Positions 16,944 through 26,064 of a stretch of 48,589 nt of DNA are shown piece by piece. Below the pieces are notes generated by a model. That model saw only the letters and a list, made by a program, of their open reading frames with translations. It was not told where the DNA came from and did no database searches. Both the position numbers and the translations under genes were made by a program. Numbering within the stretch: the stretch's first letter is position 1; each line of letters starts with the position of its first letter. Location of the stretch: assembly GCF_016863175.1 (NCBI RefSeq), contig NZ_BOOJ01000017.1, positions 1-48,589 on the forward strand, written 5' to 3'. This DNA comes from Paraplanobispora siamensis. Its GTDB lineage: Bacteria; Actinomycetota; Actinomycetes; Streptosporangiales; Streptosporangiaceae.

Positions 16944-19900
16944 TCAGACCACCCGCTCCAGGACGGCGCGGGCCTCGGCCAGCAGGTCGGGGCCGCGCCG
17001 CTCGCCGTACTCGGCCTCGATCCGGGACATGACGCCGGGTGCGACCCGTTCGGCGTGCGCGGACAGCGCCGACCACCGCATCGTCGGAGTGAACTGGTTG
17101 TAGGCGAACCGCTCGGCGAGCACGAGCAGCCGGACCGCCTCCTCGGCGGGCAGCGCCTCCTTCAGCAGGCCCCAGACGCCCAGTCCGGCGAGCACCATCC
17201 CCGCCATCGGATAGTCCCTGAAAGGAGGGTTCGGATCGAACACGGTCAGAGCCTTGGTCCGCAGCGACTCGAAGAGGTCAGCGCCGTCGTCGCCCTCGCC
17301 GTACTGCGCGAACGCCGGGAGCGCGATGACCTCGCCCAGGACGGCCCACGGTGTGAGACCGTCCGGCGCGCCCCGGACGCGCGGGTTCCCGAGCCTGTCG
17401 GCGGCCTCGCGGTACCGTCGCAGTCCTTCGGCGACGTCGCCGTCGGCGAGGGCCAGCTGGGCTCTGCCGACGGCCACCGACAGGACCTCGCCGTAGGTGC
17501 CGTGGGAGGGGAGCGCTTCCAGCTCCTCGATCATCCGCGCGGCCTCGTCGCGGCGGCCCTCGACGAGGGCCGCCATGGCGAGACCGGTGCGGACCTGGAC
17601 GGCGTCGTCCACCGCCCCGAGGCGTTCGAGCACCGGGAGCGCCTCGGCGGCGTGCCAGGATGCCGTGGCGGAGTCGCCGGAGCGCGCGTACAGGCCGGCC
17701 AGCTGGGTGTGCAGCACCGCCCGGTGCCAGGGACCGCCTTCCTCGCCGACGAGTTCGAGGGCGGCCCGGCCCGCTTCGATCGCTCCGGCCGGGTCGCCGG
17801 CGTTCTCCAGACCGTGGCTCAGCCAGTGCAGCGCGGTCCGGCGGACCAGCGGGTCGGGGTCGGCGGTCAGCTTGTCGAAGCCGTTCTCGGGGTCCGACAT
17901 CGTGGTGAGCAGTACGGTCACCATCGCCCGGATGGCCGGGTCCGCCGAGTCGGCGCCCAGCCCGGACAGCAGCCGTGCCAGCGGCCTGGCCTCCTCGAAG
18001 GAGATGATGATGGTGTTGATCAGCGCGATGCTCAGGGCCACCCGGGTCCGGTCGAGGAGCCGGGGCGGCGGCGTCCAGCCGGTCAGGGCGGCGGCGACGG
18101 CCGGGGCGAGGACGATGCTGCGCGGATGGTCCCCGCAGATCGACCAGTAGCCGCCCAGAGCGGAGAACAGCACCACCACCGATTCCAGGTCGGGGTCGGC
18201 GAGGGCGTCGCGCAGGATGTCGGCGAGGTTCGTCTCCTCCGAGCGCAGCCGGTCCATCGCGTCGACCTGCTCCGGGGAGTACAGCCGCACGCCGTGCCGG
18301 TCGGCGTAACCGACGGCCCACGCGCGTACGGCGGCCCGCGCCTCCGCGGTCTCACCGGCCGACTCCAGCCGCATCCGGCCGAACTCGCGCACCGTCTCGA
18401 GCATGCGGTACCGGATGCCCTCGGCCGTCTCCACGACGGTGAGCAGGGACTGCTCCACGAGCTCCTCGACGTCGCCGAGAGCGCCGTCGCCGAGCACCTC
18501 CTCCGCCGCGTCGAGGGTGAAACCGTCCGGGAAGGCCGAGAGACGGCGCAGGGCCCGGCGCTCCCGCTCACCGAGAAGGTTCCAGGACCAGTCGATCACC
18601 GCCAGCAGCGTCCGGTGCCGGGAGGGGGCGCTCCGGTCGCCGCCGCGCAGCAGCGCGAACCTGTCCTCCAGCCGGCGGGCGATCTCGGCCGGCGACATCA
18701 CCCGCACCTTCGCGGCCGCCAGCTCGATCGCGAGCGGCAGGCCGTCCAGGCGGGTCACGACGGCGCGCACGTCATCCTCGTCGAGGCGCACACCGGGCCG
18801 GGCCGCGGTCGCGCGGTCGCGGAACAGCTCGACGGCGTCACCGGTTCCCAGCTGGGGCAGCGGGTAGACGCGTTCGGCGGCGATCGCCAGCGGTGAGCGG
18901 GTCGTGGTGAGGACGCGCAGCTCCCGCGTGGTCGCGGCCAGATAGGCGACCAGGTCGGCGGCCGCCTCCACCAGATGCTCGCAGTTGTCGAGCACCAGCA
19001 GCGTCGGGGCCAGGTCGAGCTGCTGGGCGATCCGGGCGCGGACGTCGGCGAGCTGCTGGGGAGTGAGCGTGCGGCGTCCGGTCACCGAGTCGCGGACGCC
19101 GAGCGCCGACCCGACCTCGCCGACCAGGTCCTCGGGCGCGGTCACGCCGACCAGTTCGACGAAGTGCACCACCGGCTGCGGGACCTCACGGGCGACGGCA
19201 TGGGCGAGCCGGGTCTTGCCGAGCCCGCCCGGACCGAGGACCGAGACCACCCGGGACGTGGCGAGCAGTGCCCGCACCCGCCGGAGGTCGTCGTCGCGGC
19301 CGAGCAGCGGGGTCGCGTCGAACCGCACCCCGGCGCGCACCGGGCTGTCGAGCGCCAGCAACTCCCGGTGGACCCGCCGCAGCTCCGGGCCGGCGTCGGC
19401 GCCGATCCGGTCGCGCAGGCCCGACCGGTAACGCTCGAAGCGTTCCAGCGCGGCGCCCGTCCCGCGTACCGCCGCCTCGCTGCGCAGGAGGTCGGCGAGC
19501 AGCCCTTCGTCCTCCGGATGGGCACGCCCGGCCTCCTCGAGCACGGGCAGGGCGAGGCCGTGGTCGCCGCTCCGGCTCCGGGCCCGGGCGAGTACGGCCC
19601 GCGCGGACGCCAGGTCGCGTTCCGCGCGCCGGCGCACCTCGGCCAGCGGGCCCTCACCCTCGGAGGGCAGCGCCCCGGCGCCCAGCGCGAGCGCCTCCTC
19701 CGCCGCCGCGGCGGCCGCCGCCGGATCCTCGGCGAGCAGCGCCCGCGCCCGGTTCGCCAGATCGTGCAGCCGGACGGCGTCGACCTGATCGGGCGGGACC
19801 TCGAGCCGGTAACCGCCCCCTTCGGTGGCCAGCGCCTCCGGCCCCACGACCGCCCTGGTACGGGACACCAGGACCTGCAGCGCCTTCGCCGGATTGGCCG

Positions 19901-20054
19901 GCTCGTCGTCCCCCCACACCTCCGCGACGAGCCGGTCCGCGTTCACGGTCCGGCAGGTGAGCGCCAGGGCGGCGAGCAACGCCTGAGCCCTCTCGCCGAC
20001 CACCGGCTGCCCCCGCCACCGCACGCCGTCGAGCAGGCTCAGGTAGATCGGCAT
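16944..20054 (-). CDS. AfsR/SARP-family transcriptional regulator with BTAD, NB-ARC ATPase and TPR domains
   Basis: A 1036-residue regulator. Residues 1-95 are an OmpR-like winged helix (PAKALQVLVSRTRAVVG recognition region). Residues ~95-240 are a bacterial transcriptional activation domain (DRIGADAGPELRRVHRELLA). Residues ~255-600 are an NB-ARC/STAND ATPase with Walker A VLGPGGLGKTRLA, Walker B TLLVLDNCEHLV and sensor GLPLAIELAAAKVRVM. The rest is TPR-like helices (for example YARSGDSATASWHAAEALP). Such proteins switch on antibiotic or stress genes when their STAND module is engaged. It faces the DrrAB genes tail to tail, so it does not share their promoter. No biosynthetic cluster is visible. 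The start is the first ATG. Confidence 0.9.
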   Translation of the reverse strand: MPIYLSLLDGVRWRGQPVVGERAQALLAALALTCRTVNADRLVAEVWGDDEPANPAKALQVLVSRTRAVVGPEALATEGGGYRLEVPPDQVDAVRLHDLANRARALLAEDPAAAAAAAEEALALGAGALPSEGEGPLAEVRRRAERDLASARAVLARARSRSGDHGLALPVLEEAGRAHPEDEGLLADLLRSEAAVRGTGAALERFERYRSGLRDRIGADAGPELRRVHRELLALDSPVRAGVRFDATPLLGRDDDLRRVRALLATSRVVSVLGPGGLGKTRLAHAVAREVPQPVVHFVELVGVTAPEDLVGEVGSALGVRDSVTGRRTLTPQQLADVRARIAQQLDLAPTLLVLDNCEHLVEAAADLVAYLAATTRELRVLTTTRSPLAIAAERVYPLPQLGTGDAVELFRDRATAARPGVRLDEDDVRAVVTRLDGLPLAIELAAAKVRVMSPAEIARRLEDRFALLRGGDRSAPSRHRTLLAVIDWSWNLLGERERRALRRLSAFPDGFTLDAAEEVLGDGALGDVEELVEQSLLTVVETAEGIRYRMLETVREFGRMRLESAGETAEARAAVRAWAVGYADRHGVRLYSPEQVDAMDRLRSEETNLADILRDALADPDLESVVVLFSALGGYWSICGDHPRSIVLAPAVAAALTGWTPPPRLLDRTRVALSIALINTIIISFEEARPLARLLSGLGADSADPAIRAMVTVLLTTMSDPENGFDKLTADPDPLVRRTALHWLSHGLENAGDPAGAIEAGRAALELVGEEGGPWHRAVLHTQLAGLYARSGDSATASWHAAEALPVLERLGAVDDAVQVRTGLAMAALVEGRRDEAARMIEELEALPSHGTYGEVLSVAVGRAQLALADGDVAEGLRRYREAADRLGNPRVRGAPDGLTPWAVLGEVIALPAFAQYGEGDDGADLFESLRTKALTVFDPNPPFRDYPMAGMVLAGLGVWGLLKEALPAEEAVRLLVLAERFAYNQFTPTMRWSALSAHAERVAPGVMSRIEAEYGERRGPDLLAEARAVLERVV

Positions 20055-20107
20055 GGCCCAAGTCTAGGCTTCACCGAACAGCCCGGACCGGGCCCGCGGT
20101 CCTCAGG

Positions 20108-20569
20108 CTAGGAGGCCTGCCGGGACTCGCAGTCATGTGCGAGGTCGATCAGATCCTGAGTGTTGTTCTCGACGACGCATCGGGTGATCCGGAAGCGGCT
20201 CAGGGCCTCCACGATCTTGTAGATCAGGCTGCCGCCCGTCGTCTCCGAAGTGACGCGCACTGTTGTGGAGACACCGTCTCGGGCGGGAAGGAGAACGTAC
20301 TCCATCGTGGAGCGCGGTCCGACGACGGACTCGGTGAGGAAGCGCCGGGGAACGTCGAGTTCGACCACTTCGAAGTTCGCGCTCGATGACTGACCGTAGA
20401 CCGTACGGGTCTCACACCAGCGCGTTCCCAGCCCGAAAGGGCCGTCCGTGAGTGACTCGACAGCGTCGATCTTGCTGAAGAGCTCCGCGCGCCGGGGGAT
20501 GTCAGTCAGTGCGGCCCAGACGGTCTCCACGGGAGCGGCGATGGTCCGCTCAAAGCTCATCGGCTTCAT
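20108..20569 (-). CDS. SRPBCC family protein (START-like ligand-binding fold)
   Basis: A 153-residue protein. It opens with MKPMSFERTIAAPVETVWAA, the beta1-alpha1-alpha2 signature of SRPBCC/polyketide-cyclase-like proteins. Next come ESLTDGPFGLGTRWCETRTV and a C-terminal long helix (IYKIVEALSRFRITRCVVEN). Such proteins bind hydrophobic ligands in a deep cavity. No partner indicates a ligand. It is a single gene, 50 bases downstream of the AfsR-like gene's promoter region and on the same strand. Confidence 0.85.
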   Translation of the reverse strand: MKPMSFERTIAAPVETVWAALTDIPRRAELFSKIDAVESLTDGPFGLGTRWCETRTVYGQSSSANFEVVELDVPRRFLTESVVGPRSTMEYVLLPARDGVSTTVRVTSETTGGSLIYKIVEALSRFRITRCVVENNTQDLIDLAHDCESRQAS

Positions 20570-20635
20570 GAAGGGAGCGTATTCGGTGCCGCCGGGCTCG
20601 GCGGCCCCGGCCGGTGCTCGCGACAGGTGCTCCGT

Positions 20636-21472
20636 TCAGAACGGGGTGGGGATGTACCGCAGCGGGAGGTCCGGTTCTACGTAGCCGTTGGCCCGCTGGC
20701 GCTTGGGCAGGGTGAAATCCTTGTGGGCGAGCGGCTTGTAGGGGACCTGGCTCAGCAGGTGGCTGATGATGTTGAGCCGGCCCCGCTTCTTGTCGTCGGT
20801 GCGGGCGATGTACCAGGGCGCCCAGGCGGTGTCGGTGGTGGCGAACATGGCGTCGCGGGCCCGGGAGTAGTCGTACCAGCGGCTGTAGGATTTCAGGTCC
20901 ATGTCCGAGAGCTTCCAGATCTTGCGCGGATCATGGATGCGGCTCTCCAGCCGCCGGGTCTGCTCGGTGGGGCTGACCTCCAGCCAGTACTTGAGCAACA
21001 GGATCCCCGAGTCGACCATGGCCTTCTCGAACGCCGGCGTCAGCCTCAGGAACTGCTCGGTCTCCTCCGGCTTGCAGAAGCCCATCACCCGCTCGACTCC
21101 GGCGCGGTTGTACCAGCTGCGATCGAAGATCACGACCTCACCGGCGGCCGGGAGATGGGGAACGTACCGCTGTATGTACATCTGTGATTTCTCGCGCTCG
21201 GTCGGGGCGGGCAGGGCGACGACCCGGAACACGCGGGGGCTGACCCGCTCGGTGATCCGTTTGATCGTGCCTCCCTTGCCGGCGGTGTCGCGCCCCTCGA
21301 ACACGATGCAGACCCTGGCCCCCGTGCTCTTGACCCACTCCTGCATGGCGACCAGTTCGCCGTGCAGCCGCCGCATCTCTTCCTCGTAGTCCTTGCGCTT
21401 GAGCTTCGGAGGCGCGTCGGCGGAGGTCTCCGGCGTCTTCGCCTGATGCTTCCTGTCCCTCTTCTTGGCCAC
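20636..21472 (-). CDS. ppk2: Polyphosphate kinase 2 (PPK2)
   Basis: A 278-residue kinase that moves phosphate between polyphosphate and nucleotides. Walker A is VFEGRDTAGKGGTIKRITE (residues ~53-71). Walker B is VVIFDRSWYNRAGVERVMGF, and the lid is LEVSPTEQTRRLESRIHDP. RWYDYSRARDAMFATTDT and APWYIARTDDKKRGRLN are also family marks. An N-terminal basic tail (AKKRDRKHQAK) precedes the domain. I start it at GTG 21472, which has GAGAGGTGA five bases upstream. The open frame runs on to 21784, but that part is not PPK2-like. Whether it makes GTP or ATP or stores polyphosphate cannot be read here. Confidence 0.9.
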   Translation of the reverse strand: MAKKRDRKHQAKTPETSADAPPKLKRKDYEEEMRRLHGELVAMQEWVKSTGARVCIVFEGRDTAGKGGTIKRITERVSPRVFRVVALPAPTEREKSQMYIQRYVPHLPAAGEVVIFDRSWYNRAGVERVMGFCKPEETEQFLRLTPAFEKAMVDSGILLLKYWLEVSPTEQTRRLESRIHDPRKIWKLSDMDLKSYSRWYDYSRARDAMFATTDTAWAPWYIARTDDKKRGRLNIISHLLSQVPYKPLAHKDFTLPKRQRANGYVEPDLPLRYIPTPF

Positions 21473-21881
21473 GTGGCTCACCTCTCGGCGCTCGCGATCC
21501 GCAGATCCTGCACCGCCGTCCCGGGTGCCGAGGCCGGGCACGGCCGGCCGCTGCTTCGACCACTCTTGGCCTCGGCCGAGCCACCGCGTGGGCAGGCCAT
21601 GCCAGCATGGAGCCGCCGGTACGGGGTCGCCATCCCTCACAGCGGGTGATTCGGCGACCCGGGCACCGTTGCCGGAGATCCGCCGCCCGTCGTCCACGCG
21701 GGTCTGGAAGTCCCGGTCATCAAGTCCCTCGCAGAACAGCGCTATGAGATCATCGGCGTCATGACGACGATCAGAAAGGGCCATGCCGCGTAGGCGCCCC
21801 GCTGCGGTTCGCCCACGATGGGCGCGATGCAGAACCCACAGACCCTCGATCCATCAGGTCCCCGGCCTCACGGCCCGGCCG
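21473..21881. other. Intergenic stretch between ppk2 and a hypothetical gene
   Basis: About 400 bases. The minus strand is open through most of it and could encode MALSDRRHDADDLIALFCEG and more from 21784 into ppk2. This lacks a recognisable domain, and the ribosome site at 21472 argues against it being used. Both outward promoters should lie here. I see no repeat or RNA gene. Confidence 0.4.
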
Positions 21882-22217
21882 ATGGCCGCGGTCATCGCTC
21901 TTGAGCACACGATCCTGCAATCGGGAGAAGTGGCGGCGGCGCTCATGGCCTGGACCCGGGACGTCATCCCCGGCACCACGACTCAGCTCCCGCCCACGTG
22001 CTCGTGTCCCGGATGCTCATGGGAAATCGATCCACGCGGACATCTCGAGTGGATACTCACCGCCCTGCCCGCCTGGGCCAGGCCGTACCTCTACAGCCTG
22101 GTGCTTCCCATCGACCAGAGCTTCATCGCCAGAACGACCCCTGACCCCCACGCCTCACCCGACTGGCCATGGTGGCGGCAACGCCGCCGTCCGTACTTCG
22201 GGGACGGCATCGGCTGA
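21882..22217 (+). CDS. Hypothetical protein with CxCxxC motif
   Basis: A 111-residue protein if it starts at ATG 21882; the frame is open back to 21783. It contains TCSCPGCSWEIDPRGH, three Cys that could hold a metal, then a Trp/Pro-rich part (LPAWARPYLYSLVLPIDQ) and a basic C-terminus. Third-position G/C bias is moderate. I do not recognise the family. It ends at the boundary of the tRNA-Gly island, just before the first att remnant. Confidence 0.5.
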   Translation: MAAVIALEHTILQSGEVAAALMAWTRDVIPGTTTQLPPTCSCPGCSWEIDPRGHLEWILTALPAWARPYLYSLVLPIDQSFIARTTPDPHASPDWPWWRQRRRPYFGDGIG

Positions 22218-22274
22218 ACCGGCGACGGGCCGGCCCGGGTCGGGAGTTCTCCCCTGACCTGGGCCTTCGTTCTG

Positions 22275-22302
22275 AGAGCGGGTAACGGGTGTCGGTCAGC
22301 TT
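22275..22302 (-). repeat. Att remnant 1 (degraded 3' piece of tRNA-Gly)
   Basis: GAGCGGGTAACGG and GTCAGCTT match the 3' part of the tRNA-Gly at 44362, with the middle lost. The preceding 40 bases (CCCGGGTCGGGAG, CCTGACCTGGGCCTTCG) match the int-side flank at 44310-44360. This is the leftmost boundary of the accreted island. Confidence 0.65.
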
Positions 22303-22314
22303 ACGATCATCGCC

Positions 22315-22728
22315 ATGGGTGAATCCCCGCAATACGGCAGATACCGTCATGACGCCGTCGTGCTCGCGGAGATCGGGCGTCGTTTAAGGGCGGTGATGGG
22401 TGAGATGGCGAAGAGAGTGTTCGTGTTGCTTCGGGGACGTCGGCCGGTCGCGAAGCTGGAGGTGGACGGTGAGGACTTTCCCCGCCTGTACTGCCGGGTT
22501 CACCCTCTTCCCGGGTTCGAGGCGGTGCGGCCCGTGCTGGAGAAGGCGTGGGAGTCGGTGGAGAACAACGGCAGTGTCTGGCCGATCGTGCGCATGCGGT
22601 TGCTGCGGCTGCGTTTGCGTCCGGACTGCGGCGGTCCGTTGATCACGCGGGTGATGGTGATCCTTGATGGCGAGCGGGCGGTGCTGCGGTACCGCTATGG
22701 GCTCGTGGCTCGCCGACGTCTGCGGTGA
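22315..22728 (+). CDS. Hypothetical basic protein
   Basis: A 137-residue protein, rich in Arg and Val, with a beta-strand-rich central part (VFVLLRGRRPVAKLEVDGED) and a tail RVMVILDGERAVLRYRYGLV. It is the only gene in the shortest island interval (E0, between att remnants 1 and 2). No ribosome site precedes the ATG, which could be leaderless; an in-frame ATG at 22396 is an alternative. The family is not recognised. The strand pattern at the C-terminus suggests a small alpha/beta domain. Confidence 0.5.
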   Translation: MGESPQYGRYRHDAVVLAEIGRRLRAVMGEMAKRVFVLLRGRRPVAKLEVDGEDFPRLYCRVHPLPGFEAVRPVLEKAWESVENNGSVWPIVRMRLLRLRLRPDCGGPLITRVMVILDGERAVLRYRYGLVARRRLR

Positions 22729-22936
22729 GAGCCGGGGCCGCGGGCTTGGTGAATGATGCGATGGCTGGGGGCGTGGGCGCCTTAACGTGCCCGCCGCGAT
22801 GACCTATCGGCACGCCAGCAGGGGTGCTCGCTCCCGTGGGCTGGTTGCACGTCAATTGCACGGAAGATCGAGAAGGCTCTAGAAACGATCAAGGACCGGG
22901 TTGGGGATGTCTTCCTGACCTGGGCCTCGGTGCGTG

Positions 22937-22979
22937 GAGCGGGTGAAGGGGACCGGACTCGCGCTGTCAGCTCGGGAAG
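22937..22979 (-). repeat. Att remnant 2 (degraded tRNA-Gly 3' piece)
   Basis: GAGCGGGTGAAGGG, ACTCGCGCTGTCAGC and GGGAAG align with the 43-base att core with about six mismatches. The upstream flank (ACGGAAGATCGA, AGGACCGGGTTGGG, CCTGACCTGGGCCTCGG) matches the int-side flank at 44280-44358. Confidence 0.75.
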
Positions 22980-23405
22980 GCATGGATCATGCCTCGTAGG
23001 AGCACTGGGCTGGGTGTTCAGTCGGTCGTGAGTGACCGTGGTCGATCCCTTGTCACCCTGTCTGATGGCACGCCAATGGTACGAGGTCAACGGTGCTTTG
23101 CTTCGCTGTATGCCGCGTGCGTCCCGTGTGCCGTCGGCCCGTTCGGACGAGCAGCGGGCCGGAGCCGGGGGCAAGATGGAGCGACCTGCCGGAGGGGCGG
23201 TCCCGGCCTCCTATACCGTTGGGGCGATAGAAGAAGGTTGTTGACAAATCAGGCGATGTGGAACATTGAGGCTTTTTCATCCTCCAGTGGACCGCCGACT
23301 GGTTACAGCATGATCGCGGGTGCGGCGTTTGCCTGATGACGTAGAGAAGCTCCTGGTAGACGGGTTGATCACCACAACCATCACCGTCACAGCCAGGAGC
23401 TTCAG

Positions 23406-24173
23406 GTGCTGTTCTACCGCGCCGCGGTCGATGTGTCGCGTCCAACGCTGACCTACGTGGCCGGCATCATCCGACGGCACCGCACGACGATCAGCACCCC
23501 TGGCGGCGACTCGACCCCGGCCAGCAGGCCCTGCTGGTCCTTGTCTACCTGCGAAAAGGCGAGACGTTCGCCGAGATCGCCGCAGGCTTCGGCGTCTCGG
23601 TGGCTACCGCTTGGCGCTACGTCGAGGAAACCGCGCGCCTGCTGTCGGCCCGCTCACCAAAACTCGACCGGGCCCTGCGCAAGGCCAGGAAGGACAGGCT
23701 GCACTACCTGGTGCTGGACGGCATGCTGATTCGCATTGACCGCGTGCGGGCCGACCGGCCCTACTACTCGGCCAAACACCGCGTGCACGGCATGAACATC
23801 GGAGGTCATCGCTTCTCCGGACGGGACGATCATCTGGACCTCCGGCGCCCTGCCGGGCACGATCCATGATCTGACCGCCGCCCGCATCTGGGGCATCCTG
23901 CGCGCGCTGGAGCGGGCCGGCATCCTCCCCCTCGCCGACAAGGGCTACCAGGGCGCCGAAGGGCCGATCGTCACGCCGTACAAGGGCAAGGACAAGCCCG
24001 AATCCCAGAAGCAGGCCAACCGCTCCCACGCCCGGCTACGCGGTCCCGGCGAGCGCGCCAACGCCCAGCTCAAGAGCTGGCGTATCCTCCGTCGGCTCTG
24101 CTGCAGCCCCGGCAAGACCGGGCACCTGTGCAAGGCCATCGCCGTCCTGCACAACTACACGGTCACCCGGGAT
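23406..24173 (+). pseudogene. IS5-type (DDE_Tnp_4) transposase with two frameshifts
   Basis: Three frames together spell one transposase. LFYRAAVDVSRPTLTYVAGI is in the first. HPWRRLDPGQQALLVLVYLR through VATAWRYVEETARLL and LVLDGMLIRIDRV is in the second, from about 23500. VIASPDGTIIWTSGALPGTI, HDLTAARIWGILRAL and LADKGYQGAEGPIVTPYKG are in the third, from about 23805. The DDE residues are LDG, the D of PGTIHD and the E-bearing C-terminal part. The second frameshift looks like one extra base near 23802. The C-terminus LCKAIAVLHNYTVTR is intact. Two independent shifts make a functional product unlikely. Confidence 0.8.
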
Positions 24174-24286
24174 GAGAAAGGTTCACTGGATCGTGGTGAG
24201 GACTCCGGATTCGATCACGATCACACTGCCGTTGGTGACACTGCCGATTTTTCTCTACGCTCCGGGGGAACCTGAGCAGGTTGAAA

Positions 24287-25027
24287 ATGGAGGGGGCCTT
24301 GGCCTTGCGGTTCGAGCATCGCGACACCGAGATCGACGCGAGCATCGTCGACCGCGTGTGGCGTACCCGCAGCGATGTCGAGGACACGATGACCTCCGCG
24401 GCGCGCACCTGCCGGCATCTGATCCTCTCGCGGACGCGGGGACGCCTGCTCGCCGGTCTGCGCGGGCCGGAGACGAGGGCGACCACCGCACCGGTCTTGC
24501 CGGATGCCGAGTTCCTGGGGGTCCGGTTCGCGCTCGGCACGGTTCTTCGGCCGCATCCCGCAGCCTCGGCCATCGACGGGTACGTGCCGTTCCCGGTGAC
24601 GGACTCGGGCAGGATCGTCATCGGCAGCCAGGACTGGGAGGCGCCGACGTACGAGAACGTCGAGCACTTCGTCCGGCGACTGCAGGACGCGGGTCTGCTG
24701 GTGCGATCGCGCCTCGCGGAGCAGGAGCACGCCGCCGAGCATCCCAAGGCCAGTCCCACCGAGCGTACCCTTCAGCGTCGCTACCGCGCGATCACGGGGT
24801 TGTCGCGAACCACCGTGACGCAGATCGACCGCGCGAACGCCGCGGCCACGATGCTGCGCGACGGCCACGACTGGCGCACAGTCGTCGAGACGCTCGGGTA
24901 CTTCGACCAAGCCCACCTCGCGCATGCGCTGCGTCGCTACGTCGGGCGCACCGCGCGCGAGTTGCAGGCGGGCGAGCATGCCGCGATGTCGTTCCTGTAC
25001 AAGACCCGCCCTGGACCCGGCAGCTAG
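24287..25027 (+). CDS. AraC-family transcriptional regulator
   Basis: A 246-residue protein. The N-terminal part resembles a sensor domain of AraC-type proteins that begin FEHRDTEIDASIVDRVWRTR (residues 6-25). The C-terminal helix-turn-helix spans residues ~160-235: SPTERTLQRRYRAITGLSRT, then VVETLGYFDQAHLAHALRRY and VGRTARELQ, the second HTH and family signature. It is followed 58 bases on by a dihydrofolate-reductase-like gene, a pairing frequent in actinomycetes, so it probably controls that gene. I chose ATG 24287 with GCAGG six bases upstream. Base composition is slightly less extreme than in neighbouring core genes. Confidence 0.85.
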   Translation: MEGALALRFEHRDTEIDASIVDRVWRTRSDVEDTMTSAARTCRHLILSRTRGRLLAGLRGPETRATTAPVLPDAEFLGVRFALGTVLRPHPAASAIDGYVPFPVTDSGRIVIGSQDWEAPTYENVEHFVRRLQDAGLLVRSRLAEQEHAAEHPKASPTERTLQRRYRAITGLSRTTVTQIDRANAAATMLRDGHDWRTVVETLGYFDQAHLAHALRRYVGRTARELQAGEHAAMSFLYKTRPGPGS

Positions 25028-25085
25028 CGTCCGCCTGTCGGCCGCCCCCGGCCGGCCGTCCGCAACCCGAATTCAGGGGAGAACC

Positions 25086-25745
25086 GTGCTGCTCAGCGTC
25101 AACATCTTCGTCAGTCTCGACGGCGTCATGCAAGGACCCGGAGCCCCCGACGAGGACCGCTCCGGCGGCTTCGACCGCGGCGGGTGGCTCGTCCCGCACG
25201 CCTCGGCGCACACCAACGAGGTCGTCGAGAGCTGGTTCCGTGAGGCCGATGCGTTCCTGTTCGGTCGCACCAGTTTCGGCCTGCTCGGCGGGTACTGGCC
25301 GAAGGTCACCGAACCTGACGACCTGATCGCCACCAAGCTCAACACGTTGCCGAAGTATGTCGTCAGCTCGACGCTGACCGACGAGGAAGCCGACTGGAGC
25401 CCGACGACCGTCCTGCGCGGTGACCTGCTCGATGAGGTACGCCGCCTCAAGGAGCTTCCCGGCAAGGAGCTCCAGGTTCACGGAAGCTGGAGGCTCGTGC
25501 AGACGCTGCACCGGGCAGGACTCATCGACGTCTACCGGCTCCTTCAGTACCCGGTCGTCGTCGGGACGGGGAAGAGCCTGTTCCCGGACGGATCGACCCC
25601 CGCGACGTTCACCACCGCACAAGAGCACGCGCGCGTACTGCCCGGCGGCGTCGTCTCGCTGACCCTCACCCCCGCGAGCCTCGGCACGATCTCCGCGGGC
25701 GCCTACACCGTAGACGAGGGGCGCTCGGCGACGGTCCTTGGCTGA
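25086..25745 (+). CDS. Dihydrofolate reductase family protein (RibD C-terminal type)
   Basis: A 219-residue protein. LLSVNIFVSLDGVMQGPGAP is the usual start of the RibD_C/YwjB-like family. ADAFLFGRTSFGLLGGYWP and PKYVVSSTL are central landmarks, and LQVHGSWRLVQTLHRAGLID plus YPVVVGTGKSLFP form the NADPH-binding GxG region. Members are NAD(P)H-dependent reductases of unclear substrate, not true folA. The GTG start at 25086 has GGGGAG six bases upstream. It is probably co-expressed with or controlled by the upstream AraC regulator. It is cargo of island interval E1. Confidence 0.88.
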   Translation: MLLSVNIFVSLDGVMQGPGAPDEDRSGGFDRGGWLVPHASAHTNEVVESWFREADAFLFGRTSFGLLGGYWPKVTEPDDLIATKLNTLPKYVVSSTLTDEEADWSPTTVLRGDLLDEVRRLKELPGKELQVHGSWRLVQTLHRAGLIDVYRLLQYPVVVGTGKSLFPDGSTPATFTTAQEHARVLPGGVVSLTLTPASLGTISAGAYTVDEGRSATVLG

Positions 25746-25800
25746 CACCGGTGCCCGACCGGCTTCGGGAGGCTGATCTCCGGCCAAGACAAAGGGGGCC

Positions 25801-26037
25801 TCAGCTCATCGCCACCACCGGTTCCATTCCGCTGCGCGAAAGCCAGAGCAGGAGCCCTTTTCCAACCTGGCGGCGCTGGTCAACGTAGGCGCAAGAGGAC
25901 TGGGTTGAGGTGAGATGAGGCCCCCAGTAAGACAGCAGTCGACCAAGATCCGATGCCCCAACCGGGAGCCTCGTCTCATCCGCTACTGCCTTCTGCAAGT
26001 CCGCCGCGACCTGGGCCATCAGGATGAAAAGCCTCAT
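25801..26037 (-). CDS. Short hypothetical protein
   Basis: A 78-residue ORF with GGAG six bases before the ATG at 26037. The protein begins RLFILMAQVAADLQKAVADE and has no recognisable domain. Coding is uncertain, and it is divergent from the membrane protein gene that follows by less than 30 bases. Confidence 0.35.
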   Translation of the reverse strand: MRLFILMAQVAADLQKAVADETRLPVGASDLGRLLSYWGPHLTSTQSSCAYVDQRRQVGKGLLLWLSRSGMEPVVAMS

Positions 26038-26064
26038 TGATCACTCCATAGAGAGGGTGATCTT

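Noticed and set aside
15031-20054. Antibiotic biosynthetic cluster around the DrrAB and AfsR-like genes
   Set aside because: No biosynthetic enzymes (PKS, NRPS, terpene synthase or RiPP genes) lie in the surrounding 10 kb.
20636-21784. A 382-residue version of PPK2 starting at 21784
   Set aside because: The extra 104 residues are not PPK2-like, and a strong ribosome site fits the GTG at 21472.
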